Assembly (NCBI GenBank): GCA_024114885.1
Contig: CP099425.1
Coordinates: 1,860,001 to 1,924,000, forward strand
Reading direction: 5' to 3'
Origin: Septoria linicola
Lineage: Eukaryota; Ascomycota; Dothideomycetes; Mycosphaerellales; Mycosphaerellaceae
Length of the DNA: 64,000 nucleotides
A model generated the notes under the pieces. That model saw only the letters and a program-made list of their open reading frames with translations. It was not told the origin of the DNA and ran no database searches. Positions 22,064 through 33,341 of the stretch are shown one piece after another (positions within the stretch are counted from its first letter, which is position 1; every line of letters starts with the position of its first letter). The position numbers were made by a program, and so were the translations under genes.

Positions 22064-23961
22064 TAGCCCACTCTAGGTTCTAATTTTGGCGGGGCACACC
22101 CTACGGATGTGAGCGTTGGTGTGGTGCTGCAAGTGTAATACGAGAAGCTTAAACAATTGTAAGACAACCTAGCAGTTGGCGGCCAGTGTATAGATGATTC
22201 TCAACAATGAAGCTGCTCGTTCGACTCTGCGCTGGCAGAAACGTCGCTTTCTGCAGATCCAATCACCTCAGGGCGTCAAGACAAGCCGCTCTCCAATATA
22301 GGACTGGCGGTATATCAGAGCACCCGGAAGTTGGCTCAGCGTGGCGAGATGCTGCATGCGAACGCCTCTAAATTCGTGCCGCCGGCCGGGCTGGATCCAG
22401 ATGGGTGCTGTAAATGTGTGTTTGAGGTGGAAGATGTGGTTGACAGAAATGACAAGGGAACAGCAGGAAGAGACTTGCCTCGTTGCAAACGCTCGACGCG
22501 ATACACACCGCGTCTGTCGCATGTGAATTCGCATTGCCAAATCATGTCTCTACAAAGTCAGGGATCGAAAGGACATAGCGTCATTCTGTGCTAAAGTGCT
22601 TCCTTAGCGCGGTCTTGGTCGTGCGTTAGCCACTCTCGGCTGCGCGACTGGCCTCCTCTTCTCACGATCGACATCTAAACTTGACCTTTTGGGACAGCAT
22701 TGATGGAGCTCAATAAACGTGGCCGGCGATGTTCCCGATCTCAGTGCCTAGCCGATCGTGTCTGTGCCGAAAAACATACGGACTCGACTAGGAGACTACA
22801 GTAGTACTGCCTTCAGGATCAGTGAAGCGGCAGGTGAGCGGCCACAGGGTGCTCGTCTTCTACACAGTCGCATACTCGACACAGACCCTCATCAGAGTCG
22901 GCAGGAACAAGCATGCTTGCTTATGATCAGTGGTTGCAGGCCTCATGGTGCTCTTGCCTCGCGACTCCAATGGGCCTGCGAGCAAATAATGGCTTACTCG
23001 GACATGCTATGCTCAGCGCTGATGCTACTACAGTATTGCCCGGCTTTATTGGTGGCCTCCACTCGACTAGGTCGAACACCGCAGCGGACGGAAAATCGTC
23101 CTTCTTACATTGCTAGTCACGCTTCGATGGCCTATTGACTTCACACGCTCAGCGATTCTCGCCTATGGACAAATTATATCTACGGCACCTTATGACTTGT
23201 GTCTGCAGTGTTCAAGCACTGCCGCCGAAGAGTCATACTCCCAACGTTGGTCAAGAGCCGTGGACTGAAGTTTTGCTACCTCGACTCTGTGCACTAGTTA
23301 GTGGTTACACATCAGACTAACTTCACCAATGCCTACTTCAGGACTGTCTCACCCAGCTGACGATGCTGCGTGAGCGACATAGCTCGCAACAGGGAGTAGG
23401 ATGGCCAGCCAGGCTAAGTTGTCCTTGGCACAGATATGCCCGTGGTATAGGATGTAGTGCACATGCGCGCAGCGACCTACATTTTACGTCTGACCCAATC
23501 GACAATCATCTGGCTGGTGGGCATCGAATGTGATCCCAGATCTCTCATCTTGTGTAGCAGCCCACTGATAGGCAGATTCAAACAGTTTCAAACCATATCG
23601 ACTTACCTTGCAGCTCATGTCGGACTCGCGTAAATCCTCTAAGTCCGTACCAGGTACTGACCAATGACTTGGCTGCATTTGTGTTGCCGAGGCTTCGCAT
23701 ACTATGTCAGCACACGATTGGGCAAGACTTCCATGCTTGACTCTGGAAAACATATGCAACATGAGATCTTATGCTCCATGAACGAGAGTCCACGACTGCT
23801 TACCATCCGCCGGACGACTCGCTAGACCGCTACCGGGAGAAGCATTGCAAGGCTAGTGTCGTCGCGAGTACAAGTAGACCTCTTCGACCAGTATTCATCC
23901 TTGTAAGCGAAAGGAAGCACACTGCACAAAGATATCTGGAGTGTACTTTGATGGTGTCAAA
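22064..23961. other. Intergenic region (1.9 kb) between divergent genes
   Basis: This should carry the promoters of the kelch gene and the P450 gene. All frames are short and unrelated to known families. I see no repeat, transposon remnant or RNA gene. Confidence 0.45.
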
Positions 23962-25663
23962 ATGGATTCCATAGAGGTCAGCGTGTCTCGTGCCAGCAAG
24001 CTATGGCTAGCTGCTGCAGTTGCACTTGGAATCTATGTCGTCTTGTCAATCCTGACATCAACATTTTCGACGCAAGCCCGATTCTGGCGGACACAGCCAT
24101 GGGCAGGACAGCAGAAAGGCTGGTTCAAGAAGCTCCGATCAGGTTTGCGGTCCATTCGAGGCACCCGAGATATGCTCAGCGAAGCATACTGGAAACACTC
24201 GAAAGAGAACCGAGCATTCGTGATGCCTCAGTTTGCACAAGAGCCCACAGTGATGCTTCCGCAGTCCATGATCAAGGATTTCCTTCAAGAGCCCGAGGAG
24301 AACATTAATCTCCTCGTGGTTCTGCAGGAAGTCATGGCCATCAAATATACTGGCGATGCAGATATATCCACGAACCCTTTCCATCTCGATATCGTCAAGA
24401 ATCAATTGACAAGGAAGCTGCCACTCCTGACTTCTGAAGTACACGCCGAGTTAGTCTTGGGCTTCGACGATCAATGGAGAGTCACTGAAGATGAATGGAC
24501 TGCAATACCAGCGATCAAGACTTGCAGTACAATCATCAGCCGTGCAGCCAACCGCGTGTTCAGTGGTGCCAAATTGTGCAGAGAACCGGAGTGGCTCGAG
24601 CACACCCGCATCTATGGTCAATCCATCTTCATGGAAGCTGGAATTTTGACCATGCTGCCTTGGTTTATTCGCCCGATAGCGGCACCTTTCATCTGCCGTA
24701 ACAATGCCAAGCACGTTAGAATATGCCAGAAGCATGCTGTTCCAGTCATTGAAGAGAGGTTTCGAGCGACTCGTGAGGGCACTTCGAAGGAGATTCCAGT
24801 GAGTTGATGCCAGGATGTAACAAGGATGGAGCTGACGATAAGTAGAACGATGCCCTTCAATGGATCGTAGAGAAAGCCATCGAGATTGGTGACTCAGTAG
24901 AGATGGATCCGAAGCGGATAACTCGACGACTTATGCGATTGAACATGGTGGCTATACACACTACCTCGATCACGATCACAAACGCTCTGCTCGATCTATA
25001 CAGCTCATCCAAAGTCGAGGACTTCGTTGCCGGTCTTCGCGAAGAGTGCGAGCGAGTGCTCAAGCAAAACAATGGACAATGGAACAAGACTGCTGTCAAC
25101 GAGCTGTATCGCATAGACAGCACAATCAAAGAGAGCATGCGTGTCTCTAGTCTGGGTATCACAGGTCTGATGCGCAAGGTATGTTTTGATAGCATGGCAA
25201 AGAAAACTTATTGCGGAGCTAACATCCCATGCAGGTAACAAAACCAGACGGCATCAACCTGCCAGACGGCACACACATCCCCCAAGGCGTCCGAATCGCC
25301 GCCCCGAACGTCGCCATCCACCAAGACCCCGAATTCTACGATCGACCTGACGAGTACGACGCTTTCCGCTTCTCGCGTTCTCGTGAGCTTCACGATAGCA
25401 ATGGCAAATTACTCGAAGCACGAAATCAAGCCATTGTCACCACGAACGAGTCCTTTCTGCCCTTTGGTCATGGAAGACATGCTTGCCCCGGCAGGTTCTT
25501 CGCTTCGCAGGAGATGAAGCTGATGCTGGCACATATTGTTATGAACTACGATGTGAAGATTGATGGGCCACGGCCAAAGAATGTCGAGATCAAGGGAGCG
25601 GCTTTCCCGTCTGGAAAGGCGAAGCTGCTTGTGCGTAAGCGGAAGGTTCAGGCTGAGTCGTAG
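23962..25663 (+). CDS. Cytochrome P450 monooxygenase
   Basis: Three exons, 23962-24798, 24846-25178 and 25235-25663, with 47- and 56-nt introns, give 532 aa. An N-terminal membrane anchor (about residues 12-34) points to the endoplasmic reticulum. The I-helix region reads 'NMVAIHTTSIT', the K-helix E-x-x-R is 'IKESMR', and the heme loop is FGHGRHACPGRF with the cysteine at residue 474. The 'AIHTTS' form and the heme loop resemble the fungal group that includes ent-kaurene-oxidase-like and other secondary-metabolism P450s. The neighbours here are a kelch protein and a cell-wall transglycosylase, with no synthase, transferase or transporter. I therefore see no biosynthetic cluster and cannot name a substrate. 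Confidence 0.92.
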
Positions 25664-25751
25664 TGGTCGTTATTCGTGCTATGTACAGTCTGTGAGGTTC
25701 GTGTGTATTACTTCTTCTTCTTCTTCATGACCATCCCTTGACTCTATCTCA

Positions 25752-27494
25752 TCACAACATTATCATACCAACACCCGAAATGAGCGATACTTGCACGAGC
25801 ACAGCCATGGTGTAGTACCCCACATTGCTGCTCACGACATGACTAATCGCCGCTGCGCCTGCACTCGACGAAGCCGAGCCACCGCTACCCCCTGCCCCAC
25901 CAGCAGCAGAACTCGCCGAGCTCAACTGCGAAGCACAGCTCCCCGTAGCCCTCGCAGCAGCCTGCGTCGAAGCAGAACCCGAAAAACTACAAGCCGTCGC
26001 AGCCGCGCCCCGACTACTATAGTACTGATTTAACACATAACCCAGCTGCTGCTTGGCATTACACATGCCGTAGACTCCATACGTGCCAGTAGTCCCGTTG
26101 GCAGCAATGCCATTGCAGAGACTCCCGCCCATACCACAGACGTAGTCGAACAGGTCGCCGTAGCTGGATTCTTCGGCGTCGTTGGAGATTACGCAGGAGA
26201 GCGAGTTGTACATGCACTCGCAGAGGCCTGCGTCGGGGGTGGGAGGGAGGACGCTCGCGACGGCGCTGAAGCTGGCGTCTGTGGTGGGACAGGCTTGGGG
26301 CGAGTTTGTTGGGGTGTAGGATGCGGAGTTTGCGGCGCTGGGGGAGACGGTTGCGATTTGGGAGCTGAGGGCGTTGAAGTCGGCGAGGGTGGAGACGGAG
26401 TTGCCGTCTACTGAGACAAGACCTGCATTCTGTCAATACTGGGCTCATAGGGCGATACCAGGATAGTCTGCTCACCATAGTCGTTCGCTTCTTGGAAGTA
26501 TAGATATACGATACCTCCGGACCATACGGAATCCATCTGAGGTCCGTACAGGACTGGTGTATCGCCGAATGTTCTTGGCTGTACCGTGTTGCAGCCATAC
26601 TATGCTCTGTCAGTGTATGATCTCGCATATTGGTCTATCCGGCTCACCTCAGCAAAGAATACTGGTATGTTATAGCTCTCAAACTCTTGCGTTCGCGCTT
26701 GGTATCCAGATTCCTGAAAAGAGGAGTCGCCACACCACGAGTAGACATTGTATCCCCAAAAGTCTATGCTGTCGTCTGCATCCCCACAGTCCAAATAGTT
26801 GGCGAGTGGCTCGCGGATGTCAGAGTTATCTGTAGTAGCATAACCCACACCAATCGGGCGGTAGTTCTTCGACTTGATGTATGCCTTGGTATCTCTGACT
26901 GCGGCTTTGACGAATGGTGCAGCAAAGGTTTGGTTAGGCTGGTTCACAACCTCGTTGCCTGCGAAGAAGCCCAGAAGGTTGGTATAATTGGCCATGACAT
27001 CCACCACACTTGTGTATCTAGCGAAGATGTCGGTGTTCCAAACTGGATCGTTCGACTCAATAGACTCAGATGGACTCGCTAGATCTGCCACAACATAGAT
27101 GCCAGCGTTCGCGAGCAAAGTCATGCACTCTGTATGGTCCTGAGTCGGATCGATGGCGTAGACTCGGATAGTGTTGGTGGAAAGCTGCTGGAGATAGGGA
27201 ATGTCACGTCTGCATCCGGCCGCATCTGCCAGAGGGTCGACATAGTTCGTGGTGGTGGAGTCGCCTCGACCTGGAACGAAGTCTTGCTGATATGCCACGC
27301 CCTTGATGAAGCTGACTCTTGGTCAGTCGGATTCATATTGAAGCTTTTGCAAAGTCTTACAATTGAGTACCGTTCCCGCTATAGAAGAACTTGGAGCCTT
27401 TGATCACGATAGGATCAACTTCTTGAGCTATCGCGTGGCCAACATAGCTCAGAAGCAGGCCTGTGGTGGCGATAAGAGTCGTGGAGAACATCAT
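25752..27494 (-). CDS. GPI-anchored 1,3-beta-glucanosyltransferase (GH72+, Gel/Gas family)
   Basis: Four exons, 27494-27361, 27311-26648, 26599-26476 and 26422-25752, with introns of 49, 48 and 53 nt, give 530 aa. The order is signal peptide ([16 protein letters not shown]), GH72 domain, a Cys-rich X8/CBM43 module ('[10 protein letters not shown]' to 'YGVYGMCN'), a Ser/Gly/Ala-rich linker and a hydrophobic GPI tail. The two catalytic glutamates are visible: Glu165 in 'GFFAGNEV' and Glu266 in 'FFAEYG', which lies exactly at the end of exon 2. These enzymes cut and rejoin beta-1,3-glucan chains at the plasma membrane and cell wall, elongating the wall glucan. The carbohydrate-binding module places it in the GH72+ subclass. 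Confidence 0.95.
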
Positions 27495-28172
27495 GCTTGT
27501 GTAACGCCGAAATGCAGCTTCTGAAAGAGGATCGCAATAGTTATCAATGTCCCGCGAGGACTTTGCGTGGTACCTGAGCACTCAATCGGGTACTTCTGTC
27601 AGTTCTGCATGTTATCAGCTCGTTCATAAACTCTGTTTGCGGCTCTTCGGCATGGAGATCAGCTCAAACACGGCAGCGGATGTGGCAACGAGCTGCATAA
27701 TACAGCTCCGAATAGGCTAGACCAGCTTCTCGGACGTCCTTCTCTAGCAACCAGGCAAAGTTTCGTGCCTGTCAGCAAATAGAGAAGCGCCAAAAACAGC
27801 ATCAGGGCGGCTGCGGTGGCATCTACCAGACGCGTCACTCTGCGGCGTGCTTCTGCTCTATTTGATGCAGATTGCCGGCGCCAAAGTATTGGACGCTTAA
27901 TCATCGCCGCAGTTTTGACGCAATGAGGAAGGACTTGCCTCAGACACGTATAGTTGAAGATCTGCAGGTAAGACATGATGTGTAGGAAGTCCGCGAGCGG
28001 AAGTTGGTTGGCGCCAAGTCACAGCAGGACTGAAGTGCTCGCACGGATCACTCAGTGGTACTGTGTTGGCCAAACAGACTGATATTCCAGCATTCGTAGA
28101 TAATGACAGTGTTACTCGATTTCGCACCATGTCACCTATCCGACTGAAGTCGTAACCCCATTGTCGCTCGGG
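27495..28172. other. Intergenic region
   Basis: This contains the glucanosyltransferase promoter and the esterase 3' end. A 105-codon minus-strand frame at 27659-27976 has one hydrophobic segment ('AAALMLFLALLYLLTG') but no family resemblance or splice support. I leave it uncalled. Confidence 0.4.
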
Positions 28173-29130
28173 CTATGCAGCAACTCCATCCTTGAGCAAC
28201 TGACTCAACGTCTCATTCCTCACAGTCCACTCCTCGAATTCCTCCGGGTACTTCTCCACCAATAAGTCACTGACGAGTCGGCCAACTATATGAGTTGTTA
28301 ATTTGTATTCCGAGGTTCGTCAAGATGCAAATCTCCTCGAACGCATGACAGGAAAAGAGAACAGAAGATCACACAGAGGAAAAAGTAAAGACTCACAAAC
28401 AACCCCACCCCACTCATTCAAATGCGTCGTATCCCCCTGCCTCGTAGCATTAAAAAGATTGTACCCATAACTCGCCTGAGGTCCAATCTTATTACAATAC
28501 TCCTCACTCGCAATATTCAAATCCACCCACTTCACTTCTTTACTCTCCGCAAGTTTCATCACAACTTCCCGTTCATTCGCCAGACTCTGCACGACTTTCG
28601 GCGGAGAGCCGGAGAAGACTCTCCGAGTGAGAGACGAGACGAGGATGGGTTCGGCGCCAAGAGCACGGACGTCGGAGATGAATGTGGAGAGGTTCGAGGA
28701 GTATCGCGCGAGAGAAATGTTGGCGGTGGCTTTTTGGTCGTTGTGGCCAAAGGAGATTGTGACGTAGACTTGGCTGGTGGTGGATGTGTGGGAGGAGATT
28801 TCGGAGAGGAGGGTGGGCCAGTCGCCGCCGGCGCGGAAGGATACTGTTGTTGCTCCTACGAGATTGAGAGTGTGTGTTCAGTGGGTAATTGCATGTGTTT
28901 GGACTGGATCTTGGACTTGGGAGCTTACCGGAATGGCCGTAGTTGATGCCAGCAGCTGGGGGTGCTAAAGTTGTTTCTAGGAAGCCATCGCCCCAGCCGC
29001 CACCGATTGCTGTGGTGGAGTCTCCTGCAAGGAGGAAGAATGGAGCTTTGGATTCTTGGCGACTCAGCAAAGGAGATGCGTAGATAGCTCGGAGCTGCGC
29101 CAGGCCAGCGATGGAGTTTAGTAGCTTCAT
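28173..29130 (-). CDS. SGNH/GDSL esterase, rhamnogalacturonan acetylesterase-like (CE12)
   Basis: Three exons, 29130-28929, 28855-28397 and 28285-28173, with 73- and 111-nt introns, give 257 aa. The start at 29130 opens a signal peptide-like N-terminus. SGNH blocks are visible: 'LAGDSTTA' (Ser), a Gly near 'YGHSG', 'SFGHND' (Asn) and 'THLNEWGG' (His). The spacing and 'HLNEWG' form are typical of secreted rhamnogalacturonan acetylesterases, which remove acetyl groups from pectin backbone. The 111-nt intron is spliced exactly so that 'GGVVFGRLVSDLL' is restored. Other fungal SGNH esterases with different acyl substrates remain possible. Confidence 0.88.
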
Positions 29131-29538
29131 GATGGCTCGTCCGGCGAGAGACACGCTTGAGCAGACTGACTTTCAAGCTTATGCATCCTTCCTGTCTCTT
29201 TTATATCTTGCTTCGAGGTATGGGGACACTGCAGCCAGCATGCAGCATGATGTATGCTATGAAACGCCAAGAGGTCGTTCAGCAGCAGGCTCGGTACAAT
29301 TCAGTCCGCAAACCTCACTTCCACCAATGGCGTATTTTGGTCGAGATGGTAGTGCGGAGTAGGCGCTGGGATATTGTCAGCGATGTATCATTTTCGCCCA
29401 CGAGGGCAGTCATGCAAATTGCTCTGCATTGACCAGGAATATCGATGATGGAGCGAATGGAGCTCTGCTCTCTTAATCTTGTCTATCAATGGCGGCACGG
29501 CCGTCTATAGTCATTAAACTTTTGGGTACCCGCATCGT
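29131..29538. other. Intergenic region
   Basis: This is the esterase promoter and AIP1 3' UTR. I see nothing else. Confidence 0.5.
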
Positions 29539-31401
29539 TCAAGACACGCCGGCAACTTTCCAGACCTTGACGGCAGCATCCGCTCCAGCAGATATGACTT
29601 TCGACCCGTCAATCCAGGCGACCGCGCCAACGCCCTCTTTGTGTGCATTGAGTGCCTTGATACGCTTGCCAGGGTCGGCCAGAGACCATACAAAGACATT
29701 CGTGTCGAGTGCGCCCGAAACGGCCTTCTTGCTATCATGACTCCATGCAACAGTCGTAACACGAGCAGTGTGGGCAGACCAGCGATTTGTTTCGAGAGTC
29801 CAGCTCCCGGAAGCGTTCGAGTATGCAAACACCTTGCCGGTCGCCAGTCCCACTGCTAGGTGTGTGCCATCAGGAGAGAAGGAGAGTGCAGAGATGGGTG
29901 ATGTTGCCTCTTTCAATGTCGCGATCTCGGAAAAGGACGAGGGGGAGGACGCATCATAAATCCGCACAGCCTTGTCGTCTGAGCCCGCAGCGACTATACT
30001 TCCAGACGCCGCCAACGAGGTCGGCGGCGAAGGTGTCTTTTGTGTGCCTACAACCTCGCCATTGACATATGATGTGATACCAGCAGTGCTTCCCACAAGA
30101 GTATGCGGCTTGCCCGCGATAACAGCAACGGTCGTGGCTTTGGGTTGACCCTCCGTCTTGACAGCAGAGCCCAAGAAGGACTTTTGAGCGGCATCAATCG
30201 TCCGCAGTGAATCATCCCAGCCGACGGAGTATATGCGAGAGTCATCGCTCCCAGTATTGGGCAGACAAGCAATGGCCGACACGTAGTTGGAGTGTGACTC
30301 GCCGTCTATTGGGTCTGCGGAGCCAGCCGAGATATCCCACGTTCGTAGTCTTCCTTCTGCGGATCCAGTCCACAGTGTCTTGCCATCATTAGGCGCCGCA
30401 GCCGCTGTGATGGCCTTCTGGTGTCCTCGCACCACCCTGACGGGCTTATCCTTGCCTTCCTGGAAGTAGTTGAGGTTGCCCTCCAAGTCCACGGATATGA
30501 TCAAGCCATCGCTTCGCCCTTGCGGCCACACCACACCGACTTGCTGATCCGGCACGCTGACTTTCCCTTCCTCACCTAGCCTCCAGCCCTGTACGAGCTT
30601 GCCGCTGTCCACGTCCCATACCTTGACGGTCTGATCGCCAGAGGCAGTGACGACCTTTTTCCCGTCGGGACTCCAGCTCACGCCAAAGATGGAGCCCTTG
30701 TGTGTGTCGTCGCCCTCTCCAATCTGCTTAACAGCTTCTCCGGTCTTGCCATCGTAAATCCATATCCGTCGATCGCTTCCTACTGTCACCAGACTGCTGC
30801 CATCTGGCGAGAACTGCGTGCCGTAGACGAACTTGTCGTGCTTCCCCCTGACGCTGGTGTTGAACTTGAAGGGTGCTCCATGGAAGAAGCACATGCTCAT
30901 ATCGTCACTGCCGGTAGCAGCTCGCAAGGGACGCTGTTTCCGCACATCGACACAATTGATCTGCTGGCTGTGTCCACTGATCTCGCCCACGCTGTTGCCT
31001 GAATCTGCCGTGATGCAGTGTCCGAAGCGCTCCTTCCCGTCTCCGACAGCAATGATCCTCTGACTGTCTCCATCCCAGGCAATGTCGTTGATGCGGCCAG
31101 CAATGATTTGGTATTCGCCCTTTGTGTTCTCAGCGCCAATGCTGTCCCACACTCGCACATGGCCCGCAATGTCCCCTGAAGCAATGTAGAAACCCGAGGG
31201 CGAAAAGCGAGCGACCGAGGTTGTGGTGGTGTGGCCGGTGTATTGCTTTGCGACTTCGGGCTTGTCGATGGACCGGACAAAGATGGATTTGTTGGAAGCA
31301 TACACGATGCGTTCCCCTTTGCTGTCGGTGGACAAGATGGTGGGCTGGCCACGGGTCGTGCTGGGAGAAGCTGCCCAGATGGCCTCGGAAGTGATTGACA
31401 T
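29539..31401 (-). CDS. AIP1: Actin-interacting protein 1 (WD40)
   Basis: A single-exon gene of 620 aa, with the start at 31401 (MSITSEAIWAASPSTTRGQ), which matches the AIP1/WDR1 N-terminus. A longer upstream open frame does not. WD40 repeats run the full length and should form two seven-bladed propellers. Characteristic stretches include 'GDIAGHVRVWD', 'GKERFGHC', 'SGHSQQINCVD' and 'GTQFSPDGSSLVTVGSDR'. AIP1 works with cofilin to disassemble actin filaments, at cortical patches in fungi. The lack of introns is notable for a gene this long, though not unusual in this region. Confidence 0.95.
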   Translation of the reverse strand: MSITSEAIWAASPSTTRGQPTILSTDSKGERIVYASNKSIFVRSIDKPEVAKQYTGHTTTTSVARFSPSGFYIASGDIAGHVRVWDSIGAENTKGEYQIIAGRINDIAWDGDSQRIIAVGDGKERFGHCITADSGNSVGEISGHSQQINCVDVRKQRPLRAATGSDDMSMCFFHGAPFKFNTSVRGKHDKFVYGTQFSPDGSSLVTVGSDRRIWIYDGKTGEAVKQIGEGDDTHKGSIFGVSWSPDGKKVVTASGDQTVKVWDVDSGKLVQGWRLGEEGKVSVPDQQVGVVWPQGRSDGLIISVDLEGNLNYFQEGKDKPVRVVRGHQKAITAAAAPNDGKTLWTGSAEGRLRTWDISAGSADPIDGESHSNYVSAIACLPNTGSDDSRIYSVGWDDSLRTIDAAQKSFLGSAVKTEGQPKATTVAVIAGKPHTLVGSTAGITSYVNGEVVGTQKTPSPPTSLAASGSIVAAGSDDKAVRIYDASSPSSFSEIATLKEATSPISALSFSPDGTHLAVGLATGKVFAYSNASGSWTLETNRWSAHTARVTTVAWSHDSKKAVSGALDTNVFVWSLADPGKRIKALNAHKEGVGAVAWIDGSKVISAGADAAVKVWKVAGVS

Positions 31402-32729
31402 GGTGGAAAATGTGACTGCGGGAATTCTCGTGAAGCGATTAAGAAAGACTGTTATGTGGTACCAAGATCGCTCGCTGCCTCGAACAGCTCTCACCAAGCT
31501 GTCTCCCAAGCTCTTCGAGGGGCATGACGAATGACGAACGTCACCGGGCCGATGATTCTCCACTTGGACTAGTTAGTGTCACCCCTTGCACTTGCACGAC
31601 CACGATGCTTCTTTGCCCAGAACACATCTTCCCGGCCATCAACAACGACCGTGATTCAGTCCACTGTGATGATTCATCCAGGAGTCCAATCTGCACCATG
31701 AGGCACACCGATGCATTTAATCGCGTTCTAGGACAACTGTGAGCTGCCTCAACCATCACGACTGAAGGTGACATGCGAGAGTGGTGGGAAAAATGCTACT
31801 TGGGTGAAGTGCATGTCCCTTCGACAGACTGACGCCAGGCCTGCGGCACAGAAGCTCACTGTGTAGCCGCGTCCGGAACTACCACTATGTTCCGCGGTTG
31901 GGGTCACGCGGCTATCGTATGGATCACATGTCAGAACACGAGCTGACAGTCTGACTTGCCTGTGGATCAATCAAAAACAGGTATCGAAGCTCTGCCAAAA
32001 GACCACACTTGCCTCCCTGTTGGTGAAGCACTTCAAGTCACTCCATATAAAGGTCTCAGCGATGCCTTTGACAAATCGTAGCAAAGCTACTCGCATGCAA
32101 TCTGCACGACCGCAAGCAAGGCAGTAGCAACTGGCGTCTCTGTTCCACGCCTTCCCAGTCCACACAGTGTTCTCATACTTTCAACAAGCACAGTCTCAGG
32201 CTCATTTGCTGCACGGTTTCTCGAGCTCTGTCATTTGCAGCATATCAACCTGGTCGCAGATCAAGACTGTATACTTGTTGTCGCCCAATCACGATTGCTG
32301 CAGGGCGTTCACTCACAAGCCCAAACTCAAACATCGCAAGCATCAATGTCTATTAAGCTTCCGCCCTGCATACAACGAAACGATATCAGGCTTCACTTAA
32401 GAAACACAAGATTCAATTTGCCATCATCGCAACAGTGATCGAACGGCGACATCGGCATTGGGCGACACGAGGGTAAAAAAGATCTTGACGCATATCAACA
32501 AAGTGCACCGAAGCATCACTGCCTCTGCGATATTGGTGCCGACGCTGATCGCGAGTCGAGAAGAAAGGAAGCAAGACAAGATCGACGCAGTCAGCATCAC
32601 AACAAACATTGTTCTTCCTGCTTGTCCGGAGCAACCACAACATCACACACTGCGCGGCCGCCTAGCAGCAGTATCAGATCCACAACAACAGCCCATCTGC
32701 AACACACATCAGCCTTCACACGCAACAGA
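31402..32729. other. Intergenic region (1.3 kb)
   Basis: This contains the AIP1 promoter and the leader of the small gene at 32730. Only short chance frames are seen. Confidence 0.45.
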
Positions 32730-33026
32730 ATGTCCTGGGTCTGCTGCAAATGCTCACGAGACAATTCATCAGCGAGCTTCATCTGCACATGCGGTATGCC
32801 ACCATTCACCTCACTGCACATTCACCGATGCTGACTAACTCCTGCAACAATAGGCCATGGCACTCTCCTCTGCCTCGGATGCTTCAGCTATGACAATACT
32901 TGCCGCCAAAGCATCTTCCTCAAAACTATCGTAAGCAAGACAGCAGCTAGTGTGGAGAAGAAGTCGAGCCAGGCATGCCAGGTGAAGAAGGTGGTTACAA
33001 CGAGCGGGAATGCCTCAGGATTGTGA
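32730..33026 (+). CDS. Small cysteine-rich, probably zinc-binding protein (78 aa)
   Basis: Two exons, 32730-32793 and 32854-33026, flank a 60-nt intron (GTATGC donor, CTGACTAAC branch, CAATAG acceptor). The product begins MSWVCCKCSRDNSSASFICTC and continues GHGTLLCLGCF. Its pattern W-x-C-C-x-C-x3-N-x6-C-x-C-G-H-x4-C-x2-C resembles zinc-ribbon-like small proteins common in filamentous ascomycetes. Each exon alone is too short to be noticed, and the unspliced frame ends inside the intron. Removing the intron joins the two cysteine clusters in phase. No signal peptide is present, so it is probably intracellular. The tail after residue 45 is Lys/Ser-rich and not conserved-looking. Function is unknown. 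Confidence 0.65.
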
Positions 33027-33341
33027 CGTTTTTGATGTGGTATTTTGAGAGGAAGAACATGGCATGGCGATGATCCAGAACTGCATTGAAGATCTCAAGA
33101 AAGGACACAGAGATTGAGAGGTTGACGAATTGTATCTAGACTTGCTGGCCTCACGGCCGCTTCAGACTTGTATTTTGTAGTAAGGTACCTAGCACCCTCT
33201 CACGGGGCAGCGCAACAATTTGAAAAGGGAGAGAAAGATCATCCCATTTGGCAGAATACTACAAATTCCCACACCACGCTAATGCTCGCTTGCCAAAAAC
33301 TACAATCTCAATCCGATCTCAAAGCTGACGCCTTTCACTCT
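33027..33341. other. Convergent 3' intergenic region
   Basis: I see nothing between the small cysteine-rich gene and the membrane protein gene beyond probable UTRs. Confidence 0.5.

Noticed and set aside
23962..25663. P450 as part of a secondary-metabolite cluster
   Set aside because: Neighbours are a kelch protein, a wall transglycosylase and an esterase; no synthase, transferase, transporter or pathway regulator is adjacent.
27659..27976. 105-codon minus frame with one hydrophobic segment
   Set aside because: No homology, splice sites or conserved start; it lies in a promoter region.
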